From NCBI GenBank assembly GCA_017517385.1, contig JAFWZG010000052.1, positions 17,039 to 81,038 on the forward strand: 64,000 nt of DNA. Direction: 5' to 3'. The notes under the pieces are model-generated. The model was not told the DNA's origin and did not search any database. It saw only the letters and a program-made list of their open reading frames with translations. This document shows, piece after piece, positions 61,878 through 64,000 of this stretch. This stretch comes from Akkermansia sp. GTDB lineage: Bacteria; Verrucomicrobiota; Verrucomicrobiia; Verrucomicrobiales; Akkermansiaceae. Positions within the stretch are counted from its first letter, which is position 1. Each line of letters opens with the position of its first letter. The translations under genes were made by a program, and so were the position numbers.

Positions 61878-62792
61878 ATGAAAAAGAAATGTCTGAAGGT
61901 GCTGGTATTTCTGAGCATGGTAATAGCCATGGATTGGGCCGTTGCTGCTTTTTTGCAGAAGGGACTTGAGCATTATTATGGCTTGGATCAGGAGGCAGAT
62001 ATTCTTCTTGTGGGACATTCACACATGATGAAATCGTGTGATAAAGAGCTGATGGAAGAAGCGTTAGGCGTTCGTGTTTCAAAGTATTGCCGCGAAGGTG
62101 TGATGGTGGCGGATCGTTATGCCATGATGAAGCACTTTTTGGCTGAACAGGAAGATGGCTCAGTTCCGTATGTTCTTTACGGCGTTGATCCATTCATGTT
62201 TAGTGAAGGTGATCTTAGCTTGAATTCGTATAAATTGTTCTATCCTTTTATGGATAGTCCGCCGATGGATGAGTTGGTGAAGCGGGAGGCGACCGAGTGG
62301 CATGATTATTACTTACACAAATATTTCCGTGCGTCGCGTTTTACAGATAATATGGTATATCGTTCTCTGCGCGGTTGGTTCGGCTATTGGAAAAGTTTCC
62401 AGAACGGGGTTATCAGTGATGCTCGATGGTGTGCTTCTTATTCGTGGAATGTAAACATGCCAGAAGAGAAGGTGGCCATATTCCGTCAGACACTGGATTT
62501 CCTGCTTGAAAATGGCTGCCAAGTAGTGTTGGTTCATCCTCCGATAATTGACGCGTACAGACGTTCGAATCCTGAAGCGTATGAGTACATGCGTAATTAT
62601 TATCAGCAGTTAGCTGATAGTGATCCAAGAATACACTTCTTGGATTATGGCCCCAAGTTTAGTCACCGCCAAGAGTTCTTTGAGGATCCTGTGCATGTGA
62701 ATCGTACATGTGAACGCTTGATGACTGAGGAATTGATTCGGGATATGAAGCGGATTATGGGGCGGAGGGATGACGAGTCTGCATTGGAATAA
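61878..62792 (+). CDS. Membrane-anchored SGNH-like protein, probable O-acetylation partner of the MBOAT protein
   Basis: The 304-residue protein has an N-terminal signal anchor (LKVLVFLSMVIAMDWAVAAFL) and a single extracytoplasmic domain. ILLVGHSHMMKSCD sits where SGNH/GDSL hydrolases have the Gly-Asp-Ser block, here with Gly-His-Ser-His. A C-terminal EDPVHVNRTCERLM could supply the Asp-x-x-His pair. AlgJ/AlgX/PatB-type proteins have this layout. The gene is 4 nt after the MBOAT gene, which supports one acyl-transfer system. The polymer modified is not known. Confidence 0.75.
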   Translation: MKKKCLKVLVFLSMVIAMDWAVAAFLQKGLEHYYGLDQEADILLVGHSHMMKSCDKELMEEALGVRVSKYCREGVMVADRYAMMKHFLAEQEDGSVPYVLYGVDPFMFSEGDLSLNSYKLFYPFMDSPPMDELVKREATEWHDYYLHKYFRASRFTDNMVYRSLRGWFGYWKSFQNGVISDARWCASYSWNVNMPEEKVAIFRQTLDFLLENGCQVVLVHPPIIDAYRRSNPEAYEYMRNYYQQLADSDPRIHFLDYGPKFSHRQEFFEDPVHVNRTCERLMTEELIRDMKRIMGRRDDESALE

Positions 62793-62831
62793 TTATGCTA
62801 ATTTCTTATGGTGTCGGCTTTCGCCTAATAT

Positions 62832-62870
62832 GGCGCCTGATTTTAAGACACCAGTTTAAGCCCCTCTTTT
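62832..62870 (-). repeat. Inverted copy of the dispersed 5'-UTR element
   Basis: Read on the minus strand, this begins AAAAGAGGGGCTTAAACTGG and ends in GGCGCC, matching the core and end of copies B and C. It lies on the opposite side of the ion-channel promoter. Confidence 0.7.
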
Positions 62871-62873
62871 TTC

Positions 62874-62902
62874 TTGTGCAAAGTATCGTGTGCGTGTATA
62901 AT
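62874..62902 (+). promoter_or_regulatory. Promoter of ion-channel gene
   Basis: TTGTGC (62874-62879), 17 bp, perfect TATAAT (62897-62902). It lies between the inverted and direct copies of the dispersed element. Confidence 0.7.
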
Positions 62903-62936
62903 CTAACCAACACACAAACGAGCAAAACGAAAAACT

Positions 62937-62987
62937 ACACAAGAGAGGGGCTTAAATTGGCTTCCTAAGTGCCGAAAGAAAGGCGCC
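62937..62987 (+). repeat. Dispersed 5'-UTR element, copy C
   Basis: It shares 35 identical nt with copy B (14282-14316) and both end in GGCGCC. It starts about 28 nt after the expected transcription start and ends 15 nt before the channel ATG. Confidence 0.85.
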
Positions 62988-63002
62988 GGTTTATTCTTCT
63001 TT

Positions 63003-63830
63003 ATGAAAGTTATGAAACATTTTTGTGAGAAAATAACGACGAACCGCCTGTTCGAGCTTCTGATAGTGGCGGTTATTCTGATAAACTCTGCCCTTATCGG
63101 CGTGGAGACTTACACCGCGAATGCGGTCATTGCACTCGTGCAGAAGGTTATTCTCGGTATCTTCACTGTGGAAATAATCATGCGTTATATCGCGGCGGAG
63201 GATAACCGTAGCTTCTTTACCGGCGGCTGGAATATCTTTGATCTTACGCTGGTCATCATAGGCTATATACCGGAGGATTTGATGCCGAATGCCTCCATGG
63301 CCATGGCGATGCGAGTGCTGCGTGTGTTCCGCGTGCTGCGCCTGCTGCGTACCAGTAAGGAAATTAAGCTGATTATCGCGGTGCTCATCAAATCCATGAG
63401 TGCGCTGTTCTATAACCTTTGCTTCTATCTCATTTTCCTGTACCTTTTCGCCATCATCGGTGTGTCACTTTTCAAACTGCCGCAACCGGATACTCTTCCA
63501 GCAGAGTCTCGTGAGCGATATGAGTTGCTGGTTTCAGAGGCGCCGCATGCCCCCACTAATTCACCGGAGCCGTATGGTACGCTGCATGAGTCCATGTTTA
63601 CTCTTTTTCGCGTGATGACCGGTGATGACTGGACGGACGTGCGTTATAATCTTCTTACCGCCCATCGTTACGGCTTAATTAAAGCTTCTCCGACTGTGAT
63701 TACGGTGTATCATGTGAGCTGGTTTGTCATTTCCGCCTTCCTGCTGCTGAACCTCGTGGTGGGTGCCATTCTGAACAATTATCAGGTGGCTATGGATGAG
63801 CAGAAAAAAGAGCGAGAGCAGCTCGAATAA
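63003..63830 (+). CDS. Voltage-gated cation channel, single-domain (NaChBac/CaV-like)
   Basis: The 275-residue protein is one ion-transport domain with six membrane segments. S4 carries five Arg at every third position (Arg104, 107, 110, 113, 116) and is the voltage sensor. S5 (FYLIFLYLFAIIGVSLF) is followed by an extended turret of about 40 residues and the pore helix SMFTLFRVMTGDDWTDVRY. The filter TGDDWTD differs from the TLESW of bacterial sodium channels and resembles calcium-channel filters. S6 (YHVSWFVISAFLLLNLVVGA) ends in a helical cytoplasmic tail (EQKKEREQLE) suited to tetramer assembly. It follows element C. Confidence 0.9.
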   Translation: MKVMKHFCEKITTNRLFELLIVAVILINSALIGVETYTANAVIALVQKVILGIFTVEIIMRYIAAEDNRSFFTGGWNIFDLTLVIIGYIPEDLMPNASMAMAMRVLRVFRVLRLLRTSKEIKLIIAVLIKSMSALFYNLCFYLIFLYLFAIIGVSLFKLPQPDTLPAESRERYELLVSEAPHAPTNSPEPYGTLHESMFTLFRVMTGDDWTDVRYNLLTAHRYGLIKASPTVITVYHVSWFVISAFLLLNLVVGAILNNYQVAMDEQKKEREQLE

Positions 63831-63861
63831 AGAGCCCTCTGCCACATTTACATCTCGATAA

Positions 63862-64000
63862 ATCGAGTAGGGGGACTTTCGTCCCCCTCTCACACCACCG
63901 TACGTGCCATTTATGGCATACGGCGGTTTCTCGGCGTGTGATTGGTCCCGGAACTAATGTTCCTGCCGCAACTCTTCTATCTCTCCTCGCCGGATACCCT
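63862..64000 (-). mobile_element. 3' end of a group II intron, rest outside the window
   Basis: On the minus strand a canonical 34-nt domain V fold is visible at 63894-63927: 9-bp lower stem with one wobble pair, 2-nt bulge (CG), 5-bp upper stem and TAAA loop. It is followed by a domain VI-like hairpin (GGGGGAC-GAAA-GTCCCCC, 63870-63887) and a TACTCGAT 3' end at about 63862. The sequence inward to the right edge would be domain IV/end of the maturase gene; no maturase motif is visible in the 70 bp available. The intron lies just downstream of, and antisense to, the channel gene. Confidence 0.78.

Noticed and set aside
1..64000. tRNA or rRNA genes
   Set aside because: No cloverleaf with a TTCGANNC-type arm or rRNA sequence was recognised by eye. 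A tRNAscan run would be needed to exclude them fully.

Overview
The window looks like a chromosomal segment of a Gram-negative Verrucomicrobiota bacterium, probably Akkermansiaceae-like. This placement is inferred from gene content, without a database search. The supporting signs are a double-length fused UvrA (also known from chlamydiae, same superphylum), a type III glutamine synthetase, a TPR-containing secretin, KDO/undecaprenyl genes (an LPS-type envelope), many ankyrin proteins and near absence of Shine-Dalgarno sequences. No rRNA, tRNA or CRISPR was recognised.

Layout. 1-8.6 kb: a GH123/DUF4091-like secreted protein cut by the left edge, a minus-strand operon hemC-STAS-DUF2851, gpmI, an M20 dipeptidase and a lone ABC ATPase. 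8.8-10.5 kb: pyrH-frr-bactofilin operon ending in a strong terminator. 10.6-16.3 kb: an accessory island with an ankyrin gene carrying a 51-bp tandem repeat, a complete IS4-family element with a frameshifted transposase, a double GNAT acetyltransferase and an IS256-type remnant. 16.3-31.5 kb: Sel1 protein, tandem UvrA, flavodoxin/ferredoxin protein, ankyrin protein, a YlbF-domain protein with a Cys/His-rich tail, lipA, GSIII and rpoD with unusual N-terminal extensions. 31.6-38.2 kb: secretin, AsmA-like protein, DUF374 acyltransferase, folD and a small unknown. 38.3-42.4 kb: twin secreted Arg/His-rich peptides and a minus-strand operon pyrF-thyA-DNA adenine methylase-folA. 42.4-53.6 kb: a region rich in secreted thioredoxin-fold proteins and unknown exported proteins, interleaved with an ankyrin lipoprotein, kdsB-uppS, an AP2-like protein, rarA and a nitroreductase. 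53.7-60.5 kb: ilvD, an MFS transporter, a DUF805-ankyrin fusion and hisG-hisIE. 60.5-64 kb: an MBOAT/SGNH O-acetylation pair, a voltage-gated cation channel, and the 3' end of a group II intron entering from the right edge on the minus strand.

Two genome-style observations stand out. First, at least fifteen genes have a sigma70-like promoter (TTGnnn, almost always 17 bp, then TAnnnT-like) whose -10 box ends only 6-11 nt before the start codon. Their mRNAs should be leaderless or nearly so, and the pattern also fixes many start codons. Second, a conserved element of about 50 nt lies between promoter and start codon of three unrelated accessory genes (ankyrin, GNAT, ion channel). It may be an undescribed 5'-UTR element or a small mobile element. 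A third candidate novelty is a helical module of about 65 residues shared by two secreted thioredoxin-like proteins and by a neighbour made of two copies of it without any thioredoxin domain.
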